Below are positions 46,835 through 58,218 of a stretch of DNA of 64,000 bases, in pieces. The notes below the pieces were generated by a model. It was not told the origin of the DNA. It saw only the letters and a list, made by a program, of their open reading frames with translations, and did not search any database. A program made the position numbers and the translations under genes. This stretch comes from Juglans regia (taxonomy: Eukaryota; Streptophyta; Magnoliopsida; Fagales; Juglandaceae), in NCBI RefSeq assembly GCF_001411555.2, contig NC_049908.1, positions 28,372,724 to 28,436,723 of the forward strand, written 5' to 3'. Position 1 is the stretch's first letter; every line of letters begins with the position of its first letter.

Positions 46835-47536
46835 TTGCAATATTGTGTAAGGGGATTTCCCCCCCTTAATCTCACCAGTAAACTTGAGAATGGCAACCAA
46901 GAGAACAAGGACCAAAGACCCAACCCAGAACAAATAAAATCTCAAACTCGACCCATAGGAAGGCTCCTATGGACGCAACCTGCATGAGGGAATATGTTGC
47001 AGAAGATGAAACTCATCGACCAGGAAACCCCTCGAGTAGTGTTCGGTTCTTGAGTCCTTGTCCGTGTAGTGGGCGTAATGTACAGGGGACCTTCGATCCT
47101 CTGACAGGAGGGACATCAATGGATCACCAAGGATATTAATGGGGAGAAGGAAACCAAAAAATCATGCCGCATTAATGACACTACTACCCAAGCTACACGC
47201 CACATTAATGACGTCGTCGCAGAGTCACGCTACATTAAAGGACTTTGACAAAGGGAATAGTGCGAAAGACACAGACTCCATGGGGGCAGACACGATCCGT
47301 TCCTCCAGTCTTATGGTATAAATAGCAAGTCCCAGGTACGAGAAAACTCTATATGATCTCTAGATTCTCATACTTATTTACAAACTTTCAAGAGAATTTA
47401 CTAACTTTGGCATCAAAAACTCCCTAGCTCCAAGGCCCTTCTCCTAGCTGTTTCCTTCCTATCCTTTGCAAGCCCAGTTCTAAAGTCCTGAGTTGACAGA
47501 GTCTGGCCCAGAGGTGTGCGAAACATGACGTTAACA
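46835..47536 (+). repeat. 5' LTR of the truncated Tat element
   Basis: TATA box TATAAATA at 47317-47324 within TTATGGTATAAATAGCAAG, followed by a leader-like stretch. It ends with CA at 47535-47536 and is followed by TGACGACGTCTATGAGA, similar to the TGGCGCCGTCTGTGGGA primer site. The start is a guess (TGTGTAAGGGG near 46835); no second copy is present to fix it. Confidence 0.5.
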
Positions 47537-47583
47537 GTGACGACGTCTATGAGATCTTTATAGATCTTACGTGTACTTCACAT

Positions 47584-48150
47584 GCCTATGACAATTCATT
47601 CCGAACAACTCATAAGAGACACAGAGGAAGCAATGGAAGCAAAATTGAAAAACAGGAAAGAATGGGTGACGAAGCTGACCGACGAGGTGCAAAAGCTTCA
47701 CAAAGAAAATGAGGAGCTCAAAAACCTCAACAGATGCAAGATGAGGAAGAAGAGTCCAGTGATAGTGAGCACATGGGGTCTCGAAACACACAGGTTAGAC
47801 CAAACAAGGAGGAGGACCAAAAGAACATGCAGGACGAGCTCTGTAACCTCAAATGAAAATATGAGGAGATCGCAAGGAAGATATGTACGTCGTCATCAGT
47901 GGACTAACTGCTCATGAGCACTGGTTTACCCTACACAGAGAAGGTGATGTTTGTACCCTTACAGCCAAAGTTCAGGGTCCAGGTCATGAAAATGTATGAT
48001 GGAGGAAGGGACCCTCTTGTGCACCTGTAAACTTTTAGGCCTCACATGACACTGCATGGCTTCCCGAATACTTTCCCTGAACTCCGCTGCGAACGAAGAG
48101 TGGGTATAGCGCCAGCCTGGCCCAAATCCTACATTTCCCTGCGATGTCAA
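47584..48150 (+). pseudogene. gag N-terminal fragment of the truncated Tat element
   Basis: MPMTIHSEQLIRDTEEAM parallels MPITTRSQATRDQG of the other element and leads into a heptad-type helix (KLTDEVQKLHKENEELKNL). In another frame, about 47945-48060 gives VPLQPKFRVQVMKMYDGGRD and HMTLHGFP, matching the PPKFKVPLIDLYDD and HMMLHGFP segments of the 19.7-kb gag, with a stop between. Truncated after about 60 residues of the domain. Confidence 0.7.
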
Positions 48151-48833
48151 TAAGTGGGAGTGGGTTCAGTCTCAAACTGCCCGAATAAATTACCTCCCCG
48201 CGGGGTAATAGGGGTGAGTTGAGCCAGAGGCCGCTCGGACCCTCTCTCAGAGGAGAGCGGGTTTGGGGTTTAGGCTACCTGAATACTTACCCCGACTCCC
48301 ATTACGGCAAAAGAGCGGACCAGCTCCACAGCTGTCTGAAGAAGTTACCTCATTGGGGAATCAAAGGGGCGGGTTTGACTCGAGGCATCCCGACCCCTCC
48401 CTGATGGAGTGTAAGCCTAGTCTTTCGACTACCCGATGTGAACACAATCTCCAGGCTGGAAAAGTCAGAACAAGGGGCTACGGGACGTCAACAGGCGGGA
48501 GCGGGTTCAAATCACATACTACATGGACAAGTTACCTTCCTGCAGGGTAATAGGGATGAGTCGGGCTAAAGGCCTCTCGGACCCTCCCGCAGAGAAGAGT
48601 GGGTTCAGCCTTTAGGCTACCTGAATACTTACCACGACTCCCATCACAATAAAGAACGAACCTGCCCACGACCACCCAAAACAATTACCTCTTCGAGGGG
48701 TAAAGGGGGCAATTTGGCTTAAGGCGGCCTGACCTCTCCCTGGAGAAGTGCGGGCCGGGTTTATTGACTATATGAATGCTGCGGCAAAAAGCAAGGACTT
48801 TAGCAGCATGAACATCGGCGACGTAGCAGAAAG
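48150..48833. repeat. 342-bp tandem repeat, two copies
   Basis: GGCTACCTGAATACTTACC occurs at 48273 and 48615, and GGGTAATAGGG at 48203 and 48545, both 342 bp apart. Each copy has two similar halves built on TTACCTCnnnnGGGG and CGGACCCTC words. A more diverged partial unit is at about 48980-49095. It lies between gag and the antisense ORF. Confidence 0.85.
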
Positions 48834-49259
48834 TTAAAAGCACAATACAATATAGGCCGGGAGGCCCAGGTTTGCAAAATTAACTCCTGCCCTTAAGAAG
48901 CAAAATAATGATAACATCCTTATTTTCCAACTAGGGATAAAATACAAAGTGCCAATGGAGAAAGATGGGTACAATTCCTAATTGACTGGACTGCTTACCT
49001 CCTTGCGGACCAAGGAAGCAAGTTGAGCCCAATGCCGCCTTGTCTCCCCCCGACAGAGATCGGGATCAGCTTCACGGCTACCCGAAGAATAGACCTCCAT
49101 CATTATCGAGGCCAAGAGCAGCACAGCCTATTCATCCAACTACGCGGGAAAGGCACGGAGATGACTACATGCACAAGTAAAGCCGATGATGCAAAGTGAA
49201 AGGATAAAAGAATTGGGCGGGGTAAAGCCCAACCAAAAGATGGACATCGAAAAGAGGAA

Positions 49260-49960
49260 ATTAGCACAAGGAGAAGGCAGATAAATGTTGGTCGCGTCAA
49301 ACAAAGTCGCTAAGGCCTCCGGAGAACGACTACACTACAAGGGCGAACGAAAGCAGCACGAACAAGAAAGCCATTGGCCAGTAGGGTCGTTAGGTGTAGC
49401 CCGAACACTAGCGGGGTGGATCGTCAGACCCTGTGTGGTGGGTCCTTGCGGCCAAACACCCCCAAGCTAGCCACCAAAGAAAGAAGGAAAAATGCACAAA
49501 GATACATAGTCGAACACTGCAAAATATAAGGCGATATCATTAATAATCACAAGTTACAACATAAAGCTGTAGAGTTACAAAGAGTAAGACACAACGTAAG
49601 GCGGCTCATGATGACAACATACAACTAAAATCAGTTGAGCACGATAGAAAGTTGAAAAGCAAAGCAAAATCTCATCAAGTAAAATGGCGGGTAGGTCCCG
49701 AGAGGACAATTACCCAGTGAGGGCGGATGAACACAGCGCAAACGGATGAATGGACGGCTAGTAGGGTAGATAGGAATCATGCGATTTCCTGCGCCAAATT
49801 CCCCCAGACCTGCCACAAACAAAAAAAAAAGGAAAAAAGAAAAGGAAATGCATGAAAGGAAAACATAATAGAGAGAAGCAGCTCGGCACGACAAAAATGC
49901 AAAATACTTTCATTGATCAAAGTTATATACAAGTCGTAGGGAGACAACATATAGGTATAT
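49260..49960. repeat. Diverged tandem pair of about 375 bp
   Basis: 49450-49560 and 49795-49935 align loosely: CCAAACACCCCCAAGCTAGCC with GCCAAATTCCCCCAGACCTGCC, and ACTGCAAAATATAAGG with AATGCAAAATACTTTC. Part of the truncated Tat element's 3' region. Confidence 0.45.
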
Positions 49961-50034
49961 GCATTCGGCAAAAAAGAAAAGAAAAGGAAGAGCAAAGAGC
50001 CGCAACAACACCAAGGAGCTAGGGCATGGCGACG

Positions 50035-50580
50035 TTAGGTCTCGGCGTCGGGAGTACCAATTTCAGGAACGTCAGGAACAGGATCACCCGACTCTGGCGC
50101 AGTAGGCTCGGGCATGATCGGAATTGGAAAAGCAATAGGGATCTCTTTCCTTCCCAAGTCACGACTAAACACAAAAGTCGCCTCGTTAACAAGAATATTG
50201 GCAAGGTCGAGGCCCTGCAAATAGTTCGTAAAAGTTCTCGAACTCAGTTGCGGACTCCTTAAGTGGTTGTCCAGCATCGACCTACAGGCCTCAGCACACC
50301 GATGCCCCCATGCTTGATCACGAATGCCTGGAACCAACTTCAGCTGCCTGTCCATGTGGGAGGCAGCCTCCAGCACTCAAGATAGGTCTTCTTGAAGGCT
50401 TACAATAAGTCGCTCCTTCGCTGGTCGTCCTCCCTTGCTTCCATCTCCTTCCTCTTGAACCTCATTCAGCGGCAATCAAGTTTCTTATTCTTCCTGTGCT
50501 CATCTTTCAAGGCAAGTTGCACCCTCTTCAGCTCTCGCTCCAACTGCTCTCCCTTTTTCCTTACACAGTGAGCATAGTGA
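50035..50580 (-). pseudogene. Antisense ORF C-terminus of the truncated Tat element
   Basis: Minus frame 50376-50035 reads MDRQLKLVPGIRDQAWGHRC, then LVNEATFVFSRDLGRKEIPI and a Pro/Glu-rich end (PEPTAPESGDPVPDVPEIGT). Upstream, 50580-50380 gives charged coiled-coil-like sequence in broken frames. The layout (coiled coil, then a G-x-x-x-AW-G segment, then an acidic/Pro tail, antisense to gag) matches the antisense ORF of the other Tat element. Confidence 0.6.
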
Positions 50581-51179
50581 AAAGAGATAGTATATTTATT
50601 TTTATTTATTTATTTTTATTTTTTTAAATTAATTGAGTTCTTCTACTCATTATTTATATATCATATATTTAGTAAGAAAAAAAAATTAAAAAATTATTTG
50701 TAACGTATAATGTATAATGTAAAGATAATAAATAAAATTCCCTTATTACAAAACCAACACACTAGTAAAATTGATTAAAATATGGATTCTCGAGTGAGAT
50801 TGCAGGAGGGAGAAAAAAAAACAAATAATTGTTAGCATGATTTCGTGTCACCGAGGTCGAGGAGAGGATCAGCTTTTTGCCCACACGTCGTACACACTCA
50901 TGTGTAGGGTCTAGTTATCGTGTGGGAGGAGAGATTTGCAGGCTCTGCTTTTTGTGGGTGCGCACTGCGCAGGCAGCATGGGGAACTTAAACGGAACCAC
51001 ATCAAACCTATATAATTCCCTATTTGCATCATGAATCAAAAAACTTTAAGCCAGCCAGACCAGTATCTGTTTTTCAGGGTCTTTTTGTATCCCTCTCTCT
51101 GTGCGGTGATGATCAGTTTTAACTTTTAAGCGGATCATCCTTTTCTTTTCTTTTTTTTTTTTTTAAAATTTTTTAACTA
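50581..51179. other. Spacer, no gene
   Basis: AT-rich 50581-50760 resembles the interior of the MITE at 52380. 50820-51060 has moderate GC and no open frame of note. Confidence 0.4.
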
Positions 51180-51188
51180 ATTCTTTAA

Positions 51189-51700
51189 GGGTGATGCCAC
51201 AGCCCCAGCTGGGGGCTCCCGCTGGGGATGTAATGTTATTTTACATATATTTTATTTAAGTAATTTTTTATATAAATTTTTTTATTATTTTAAAATATTT
51301 TTAAAAAATAAAATAAATTTAAAACATCATTCAGAAAATATTTTCTTAATCAGAAAGTAAAAAAAATATATATTAAAAAATACTTTCTTAATCATGAAGT
51401 AAAATAAAAAATTATAAAAAATATTTTTAAAAAAATAAAATAAATTTAGAACATCATTAAAAATACTTCCTTAATTAGAAAGTAAAAAAAAATTCATTAA
51501 AATATACTTTCTTAATCACGAAGTAAAATAAAAAATATTTTCTTATGATTTTTTATTTTACTTCGTGATTAAGAAAGTATTTTTTAATAATATTTTGATT
51601 TTTTTTATTTTTTAAAAATATTTAAAATTATTAAAAAAATCTATATAAAAAATACACTAATCTCCAGCGGGAGCTCCAAGCGGGAGATATAGCATTTCCC
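51189..51700. mobile_element. Mutator-type MITE with perfect internal hairpin
   Basis: Exact 9-bp duplication ATTCTTTAA at 51180-51188 and 51701-51709. Terminal inverted repeats: GGGTGATGCCACAGCCCCAG then GGCTCCCGCTGGGGAT on the left; GGGAAATGCTATATCTCCCG then GAGCTCCCGCTGGAGAT reading from the right. Inside, the word CTTTCTTAATCA(C/T)GAAGTAAAA recurs. At 51504-51536 and 51548-51580 it forms a perfect 33-bp inverted repeat with an 11-nt loop. No ORF. Confidence 0.85.
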
Positions 51701-52379
51701 ATTCTTTAAACGTATCTAATTAGAAAATTATAATAAGATTTAATCCATTTTATTTAGGATGAAACATACAGCTGAGGGTTGGTTGTTTTATTAAAATAAA
51801 AACTTTTCAGAGGATCTCAAGTGGGAGATAAACATACACTAAATTAATCCTATAATATTTATAGCTTTTTCTCTTACTTTGAAACCCTCAAATTCAAGAA
51901 GAAACTTACAAAAAGTTTAGAATCTCATCTCATTACTAACTGTCTATGACCTAATGACACAACACTAGTATCTCCAAAATGAAAATCATGGGTCAACCCC
52001 TCCCTCAATCTATATATAAAAAAAAGGGTTTACTTTGTATCAATTCACTTTCACACTTTATATTTATAATTTTTTTATTTTAAATATGAGTATTTTTTAT
52101 AAAATATGAGATGTGAATAATAACTAATGAGAATAATTTTTTATAAAAAAAAAAATATATATATATAGAAAGAATGGTGTTAGGGTGCCTTCTAGCCAGC
52201 ATGTAAGCACGATCAGTAGTACTATTATCCTGTTTAGCAACTCAGTAATATAGCAACACGTATACATTTAACATTTAGAGAGAGAGAGAGAGAGAGTATT
52301 GCAGAACCTCATTTTCAGGGCCTTTTGCAAAGCCATATTGTAGTGTTCTGTAAAAGATGGTAAGAAAAATTAAAAAAGA

Positions 52380-52585
52380 GTTTTGCTATACAACCTCCAC
52401 CACACTCCACATTTTTTTAAATTTTTTAAATTTTTAATATTTTTTTTAAATTTTTTTTGAGTTTATTCTTTTCAAATTATTTTAAATTTTTTATTCATTA
52501 TTTATATAATAAATATTTAATAAAAGAAAAAAATAATAAAAATTAAAAATAATGTGGAGTGTAGAGGTTGTATGAATAATAGGAG
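52380..52585. mobile_element. MITE with ACAACCTCCACCACACTCC ends
   Basis: Left end TATACAACCTCCACCACACT CCACAT; the right end on the other strand is CATACAACCTCTACACTCCACAT. The interior is AT-rich. Target duplication not resolved. 50590-50740 seems to be an eroded relative. Confidence 0.55.
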
Positions 52586-53352
52586 GTTGAGTAGATTTTT
52601 TGATTAAAAAATGATGGATGGTGGAGATGAAGCTTTCCTAGACTCCAAAGGGTTGGAGGTGCTCTTTTGTCTGCTCACCAACACAAATACAAAAATATTG
52701 TTATGGGTTTTCTATATATAAATCATTATTTTCTACACATATCATATCTGATAGTTTTTTTTATAAAATATGGAGTGTTTTTTATAGAATATAAACTGTA
52801 AAATAATAAATAGTAACTGATAAAAATAATTATTCTCTCAAAAATTGATAAAAGTTAAGGTCATGATATTGTCTCTCTCTCTCTTTTATGTTGGATCCTA
52901 AAAGTTTTGGATCCTACCCAAAAGAACCACGAGAATACATAGATCCCACTAAGCCTCATTCACACCCCTTTCTAAAAGCATTTTCTCTTAAAATATTTTC
53001 ACCTTTCCTCATGTTTGGTAGGGGTAAAGAATTGAAGTCAATAGAAAATATTAAGATCATCAAGAAGAAAAAGAAAAATTCTATTCACAAGCTGGTGTGT
53101 AGAGCGCATTTCATAAAATATTTACATATCATAATTTTATTTTAAAATTAAAATTAAAAATTTTAATCCTACAAATCAAGTCTTATTATTTAAATAATGT
53201 GTATAATATAAACTAGACGATGTCAAGTTGATTTGAGAATATAATAACTTCGATATCCCAAAATGACTTACTCAAAATCTCGATACCCATTCACAAAAAC
53301 TTAACAACATCCTTAAGTTTTTAATAATTAATTACTTTGAATATATATAGTT

Positions 53353-53515
53353 AAAAGAGTAATATTATATATAATTATAAAATATATAAATATATTTTAA
53401 ACAAAAATAAAATTTATTATTAAAAAATTAATTTTTTTATATAAATTTTATATTTATTTATTTATTTTTAAAATAATTATACGATAACTGCACACCTATA
53501 ATTGTCATTAACTCT
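53353..53515. mobile_element. MITE, family B copy 4
   Basis: Starts AGAGTAATATTATATATAAT. The reverse complement of its end is AGAGTTAATGACAATTATAG, followed by GTGTGCAGTTATCGTATAAT. The core TTATTAAAAAATTAATTTTTT matches copies 2 and 3. Confidence 0.5.
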
Positions 53516-54065
53516 ATATTATTATTCAATAGAAGATAATGTCATTAAATAATTTAAAGAAACGATATTAACGAGAAAATGAAAAAGCGTCTCGTAATTA
53601 ATCCTCACTCTTTATTCAAAGTAATAATAATGTGTTTGCCTGTTTGGTCATTATTATGTATAATGGAGGACGAGGATGACATAATTCCAATGCGCCGGCA
53701 AGTACGAAAACAACACCCGCCCGTGCATGCTGACACGTGGCCCCCCGCCGATCACCAATATTTGGCGGTTAGGGTATTTCCGTCATTCTGAAAAAAGAAA
53801 AACCCTAGAGGCTTAGGGTCTTGTGCATACTGCATATCCACGCTGAGCACTCTCTGTCGGTCTCTCTCCATTTCTATTTCTCTCTCTTTCTCACACTAGG
53901 TCTGTGATTTTGCATGTCAGTTCCTATTTAGTGTAGGCATTCTATTTCTCCCTCTCTCCTTCTCCGTTTTTGCTCTTTGGTCGCTCCTCTTTCTCTTCTA
54001 TCTCCTGTCCTGGTTTCTCTGATTTCACTCTCTCTCTCTCTGGGAGATCTTCGACAGTGGGGTTC

Positions 54066-55040
54066 ATGGGTGTGATGGATCGGATGGAAAAGGTGGAGCT
54101 GTAGAGAGATATTTTACCTTCAATGCTTCCATTAGGAGAAAAAAAGAGACAGATTAGAACTTCAATGTTTCGCTCCTCGTCTTTCATTTTTGATGTAATT
54201 TCTTTTGAAAATTTCGTATGAATATAAGAGACACATGATTGGTTATGATTCAGGAATCATTATCTGAGGATATGGATATGATGAGGGAGAACAAGAAGTG
54301 CTGTCTCGATTGCAAGACTACAAAGACCCCATTGTGGAGAGGTGGGCCTGCTGGGCCCAAGGTGGTTTTCTCCTCATTTCATTTTCCTGGTTTTTTGTTT
54401 CATTTTTTTATTATTTTTTTACGTGTAGGTTTTTCAGTTCTTTTGACGATTGATTTCTTCACCTGGATTTGTGATTTTGAGTAGCTGGGTTTCTCATTAT
54501 TTATGTTTATACTTCTTTTTTAATCAAATCCCTAGCTCCCCATCCTCTTGTTGATCAAGTTATGTGACCATAATTTTTGGGTTGGTTGCTTTTCTTTGTT
54601 ACAGTTTTTTTTTTTTTTGGGGATGAATTGGATACTTTTGTTTTTCGAATTACCACTACCCATTTGACTGAAAAGTGTGTATTTTTTTTTTTCAGTCATT
54701 GTGTAACGCCTGTGGGATCAGATACAGGAAAAGGAGGATTGCTATGGTGGGTTTGAGCGTCGGATCATACAGGAAAAGAGACAGGACACATGGTCATGGT
54801 ACTTGTGCTGCCACCGCCACCGCCACAACCGCGACGTCTGCTATAACTGTTGGTAATGGAGGCAGAGACCTGAGCATGTCCTTGAAAACGAAGTTAATGG
54901 CATTGGGTAAGGATTGGTTGTTGCAAAGGTCACCATCAGTGATGAAGAAACAGAGGTGGCAGAGGAGGAGGAAGCTGAAGGAGGAGGAACAAGCAGCTGT
55001 GTCTTTGATGGCCCTATCCAGTGGCTCTGTTTTTGCTTAA
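54066..55040 (+). CDS. GATA-type zinc-finger transcription factor (class B, short)
   Basis: The last two exons are firm: 54254-54361 and 54696-55040 (TAA). The zinc finger is C-x2-C-x18-C-x2-C (CLDCKTTKTPLWRGGPAGPK | SLCNACGIRYRKRR), split by an intron after GPK as usual in plant GATA genes. It is followed by a basic region and the conserved C-terminus EEEQAAVSLMALSSGSVFA. That end and the small size match the GATA15/16/17 group (recalled), which bind GATA sites in the nucleus and act in chlorophyll and cytokinin/light responses. Start is ambiguous: ATG at 54245 gives 153 aa without another intron. Alternatively ATG at 54066, a 27-bp exon to 54092 and an acceptor at 54253 give MGVMDRMEK joined to ESLSEDMD (159 aa), which looks more like relatives. 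Confidence 0.88.
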
Positions 55041-56097
55041 CGGAACAAGAGGAAAGGGAATAACATAAAAAGAAAAAAGACCCCTAACCAACCAACACAT
55101 ATAATACCTTTTGGTATCGTTTTAGCTTTTACTTTTTCCTTGGTTTTCTTTCAATATTCATGAAAGGAAAGAGAGGCCCCTTGTTCATCCTATTTGGGCT
55201 TTTAATATATATATATATATATATATATTTACACTATATATGAAAAAGAAGAGTGAAAGGGATAGTCAGGGAAAATACAGGGTGATGGTTGATGGAATGA
55301 CATTCCTGCTTTTGTTACTATATGATGTACATAGACTCACGAGTAATGATATATTTTCTTTCTGTTTCGTATGTGCCGTTCATGCCTGTATGTAAAGACT
55401 TGGTATGCAAAACCGGAGGGGAGCGTCATTTCCTGGATCAAAGATGTTTGGAACCAACCATTTAGGAAACCCAATCTCCCTTGAATCGAACTAATCAGGA
55501 ACCCACTTCAATCCAAAATAAATGGCTATTCACAACAACTCTCTTCATTTGCCAAATGCTTTTTAGTAATGAGAAGTGCTTTATCTGTAAAGTTAAATTT
55601 ATTAATTGAGGTGATTTAATATGGGCGGAATTTAGATTATAAAGTTCATTTGTTCATTTTAGCATAAATATGAGTTAATGTAACACATTTTTGTTTTTTT
55701 CAGCGAAGAGCCGGTAGCCACATGTCTAGTGGTCCTGTCTCAAGTTTATTAAAATGCTCTAATTTATCGCGGAGGAATACCGTTGTTACAAACCAAATGT
55801 GTGGGAGTTTACAAATAAGAACTAAAAACTTCCCAAATACAAACCAACCAGCAAGAAACCAACCAAAAAAACAAATAAATGCCGATCTAAACAAGCCTAT
55901 AAGAATAAAACCAATGAAACTAAACAGGCCGATAAAAAGGAATGCAATAAAATCTAAACAGATAAAACCAAAACCAACAAACCAATAAAAAACCATAAAC
56001 ATATATAAACAAACCTATAAACAATTAAAAACGAAACGAAGGAAGCCCCAAATAGTCAATTCGTACGATGCCTTTTAATCGCAAATAATTTAATGTA
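55041..56097. other. GATA 3' UTR and spacer
   Basis: Probable 3' UTR to about 55400, with an (AT)n run at 55206-55229. 55700-56000 is rich in AAACCAAC / AAATAAA words, giving a low-complexity open frame on both strands that I do not regard as a protein. Confidence 0.45.
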
Positions 56098-56105
56098 ACA
56101 CTTAG

Positions 56106-56572
56106 TAGGAGTGATAACTGCATGGTCCGGGGTGGGAGGTATTGGGAGGCGGGGGGAAAAAACCCCATCCGCCCCACCCCCCACCTAACACATTGTGTTT
56201 AAAAAAAAAATTTAGTTTAAAATTATCTTTTTAGACCCAAATTATAATATACTTAAAATAATAAATTAAAATTTATAAATATAAAAAGAACTTAAACTCA
56301 TTAGAGTTAGATTTTGGATTGTCTTGACCTCCTAGGCCAACCAATGACTTGAATACAATTTTAAGTATTTAATAAATTGTATATATTTATATACAATATA
56401 TTTATTTATATATATAAATAAAAAAATTATATATGTGGAGCGGGGGCGAGGGGCGGGGCCCTATTGCGGTCATCCCGCCCCTGCCCTCGCTAGGCCCTCT
56501 CCATGTGGGGCGAGGGACCCCGCCACAACATGGGCTGAGCATGGTCAGGCAGGACCCTGGTGCCCACCCTTA
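56106..56572. mobile_element. hAT-type MITE with GC-rich ends, family C copy 2
   Basis: Exact 8-bp duplication ACACTTAG at 56098-56105 and 56573-56580. Ends TAGGAGTGATAACTGCATGG and, from the other side, TAAGGGTGGGCACCAGGGTC; both are followed by GC-rich blocks (GGGTGGGAGG..., GGGGCGAGGGGCGGGGCC). The core contains GATTTTGGATTGTCTTGACC, the inverse of the 7.7-kb copy. Confidence 0.82.
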
Positions 56573-56580
56573 ACACTTAG

Positions 56581-57855
56581 AGCATTAGCATTGGATTGAC
56601 CATCCTACTATTTAAATTTTGCCTACTATATCACTTTTTCACTTTTAACTAATCATTCAAAACTTAAAATTTACATTGGATTAATCATCACACTCTCTAT
56701 AATAATAAAATATTATTATTTTTTATTTTATATTTTTTTAAAATTAATTTTTAATTACTTGTTTATTTTATTTTCATAATCTTCAATAATCTCCAACAAT
56801 CATATTCATATTCATTTTCACAATCCAACAATATATAATATAATAATCTCATATATATATATAGATGATAAAATCTCATATGTAAATAAAAATTTCATTC
56901 TATAATATAATAATCTCAAAAAATACTTTTAGACTTGCTATAGTTCTTTTCATATTTGAAAAAAATAATAAATTTACTATAGGTTATATTTTGGATGAAA
57001 ATAATTTATCTAATTCAATATGGATCAAATATGAATGATATTTGTTAAATTTGAAGATGAAAAAGTTTTTGACTAATCCAATGCCAATACTCTTAGATTG
57101 TTGGTTCTTTTTATCGCAAATAAAATTTAATATAACACAAGTTACACTAATGGGTGAATTTATCTTAGAAAAATTCTTTTCATCAGTCACTATTCACCAC
57201 CTCATACCTTAGGAAAAATACCTCTATACTCTATGAAAAATACTCACACATTTTATAAAAAGTTATAAGTGTGAAATGTGAGAGTAAATAGTAACGATGT
57301 ATAGTAAATTCTGCTCTTTTTCAAGAAGTTATCTTCCCATTTCTCATTTGATGTGACTAGACACTTTTACTTGTTTGTTTACAAAATGATTTGGAGAGCG
57401 AATGATAGGAAAGCTCCACCAAACCTCAAGGCAACAATTCTCAAGGCAACTCGAGACTTTTTGGCTTTAGTTGGAATTACATCTCTTTTTGTTGTTCACT
57501 TCTTGACTCAACTAACATAGATTCAGACGAATTATTGACATATTGCTCTTTTTTTTCCCTTTATGTCTTGCACACCTATAAAATTCCATTGGCTGGATCA
57601 GATAATAGAGCCATGGTAGATGTGAAGTTGTTGTCTTTGATACTTCAGAGGTTGACTTTTGACGTAAAAATGCCTCTCTCTCTCTCTCTCTCTCTCAGAG
57701 ATATGATGTCACTGACGCCAAGAAGAGGATGAATTTGGCCTGATATGATGTTTCTCTCATTCCAGGCCCTTTCTTTCCCTTCCTAGTTTTGCATTGACAT
57801 GAAGCGATTTGGCTTTGTGTTGAAGGAATTTCAAAGAACACAGGAACGTCTAATA
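56581..57855. other. Intergenic, nothing recognised
   Basis: AT-rich sequence with the phrase AGCATTAGCATTGGATT at 56581 and again, varied, near 57076 and 58324, probably MITE ends. (CT)n at 57672-57699. No gene seen. Confidence 0.4.
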
Positions 57856-58190
57856 CTATGTAATTCTCCATTGATCAAAAGCTCTATAACAGAGACTGAA
57901 TACAGTGAGGAGTTTCCTCTTGCCTAATGCGTGTGCAATAAAATTGGCTTCTCTTGGAATGTGTCTGATTGACCAGTGTTCATGACATTGTAGCTTGATC
58001 CTGATGTCTGTTACTAGCATCCCAAAACAATTCAAATCTTCCATATGACCTTGAACAGCCATTACAACTTTCTTTGAATCTCCCTCTAGAATTATTTTCC
58101 TCAGTCGAAGCTCACTAACAAAAGGTTGATGCTTGGAGAGCTGCAAAGATTTCTGCTAGTAGAGGATCAAATATTGTTGGTTGAGAGAAA
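57856..58190 (-). pseudogene. RNase H (RVT_3-type) fragment of a retroelement
   Basis: The minus frame 58146-57856 contains LRKIILEGDSKKVVMAVQGH and WSIRHIPREANFIAHALGK, the second half of the RNase H-like domain found in plant LINE-derived reverse transcriptase proteins (catalytic D in EGDS). Just upstream, in another frame (about 58185-58145), DPLLAEIFAALQA supplies the earlier E-containing helix, so a frameshift lies near 58140. No reverse transcriptase remains. A dead fragment. Confidence 0.7.
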
Positions 58191-58218
58191 AAGAAAATAA
58201 CACGATGGTAAGAAAAAT

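Larger units (their letters stand above)
46835..50580 (+). mobile_element. Second Tat-type retrotransposon, truncated and pol-less
   Basis: Plus orientation. A 5' LTR-like stretch ends CA at 47536, followed by a primer-binding-like site and a gag start homologous to that of the 9.7-20.5 kb element. Gag breaks off near 48150. No protease, RT, RNase H or integrase follows. Instead there are tandem repeats (48150-49100 and a weaker pair at 49260-49950) and then the C-terminal part of an antisense ORF (50580-50035). No 3' LTR is seen before AT-rich DNA at 50585. The left boundary is approximate. Confidence 0.65.
51710..54065. other. AT-rich intergenic region, GATA promoter at right
   Basis: No supported gene; frames at 52888 and 53579 lack motifs. 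(AG)n at 52277-52296. Several short TATAAAA...GTGAATAGTAACTGA-type repeats at 52060-52150 and 52730-52830 look like eroded MITEs. 53780-54060 is CT-rich and probably the 5' UTR and promoter of the GATA gene. Confidence 0.4.

Noticed and set aside
48219..48550. Two overlapping plus-strand frames of 61 and 95 residues
   Set aside because: They fall entirely within the 342-bp tandem repeat of the truncated Tat element.
55700..56002. Open frames on both strands (Phe/Gly-rich minus, Asn/Lys-rich plus)
   Set aside because: Low-complexity AAACCAAC-type repeat with few stops by composition.
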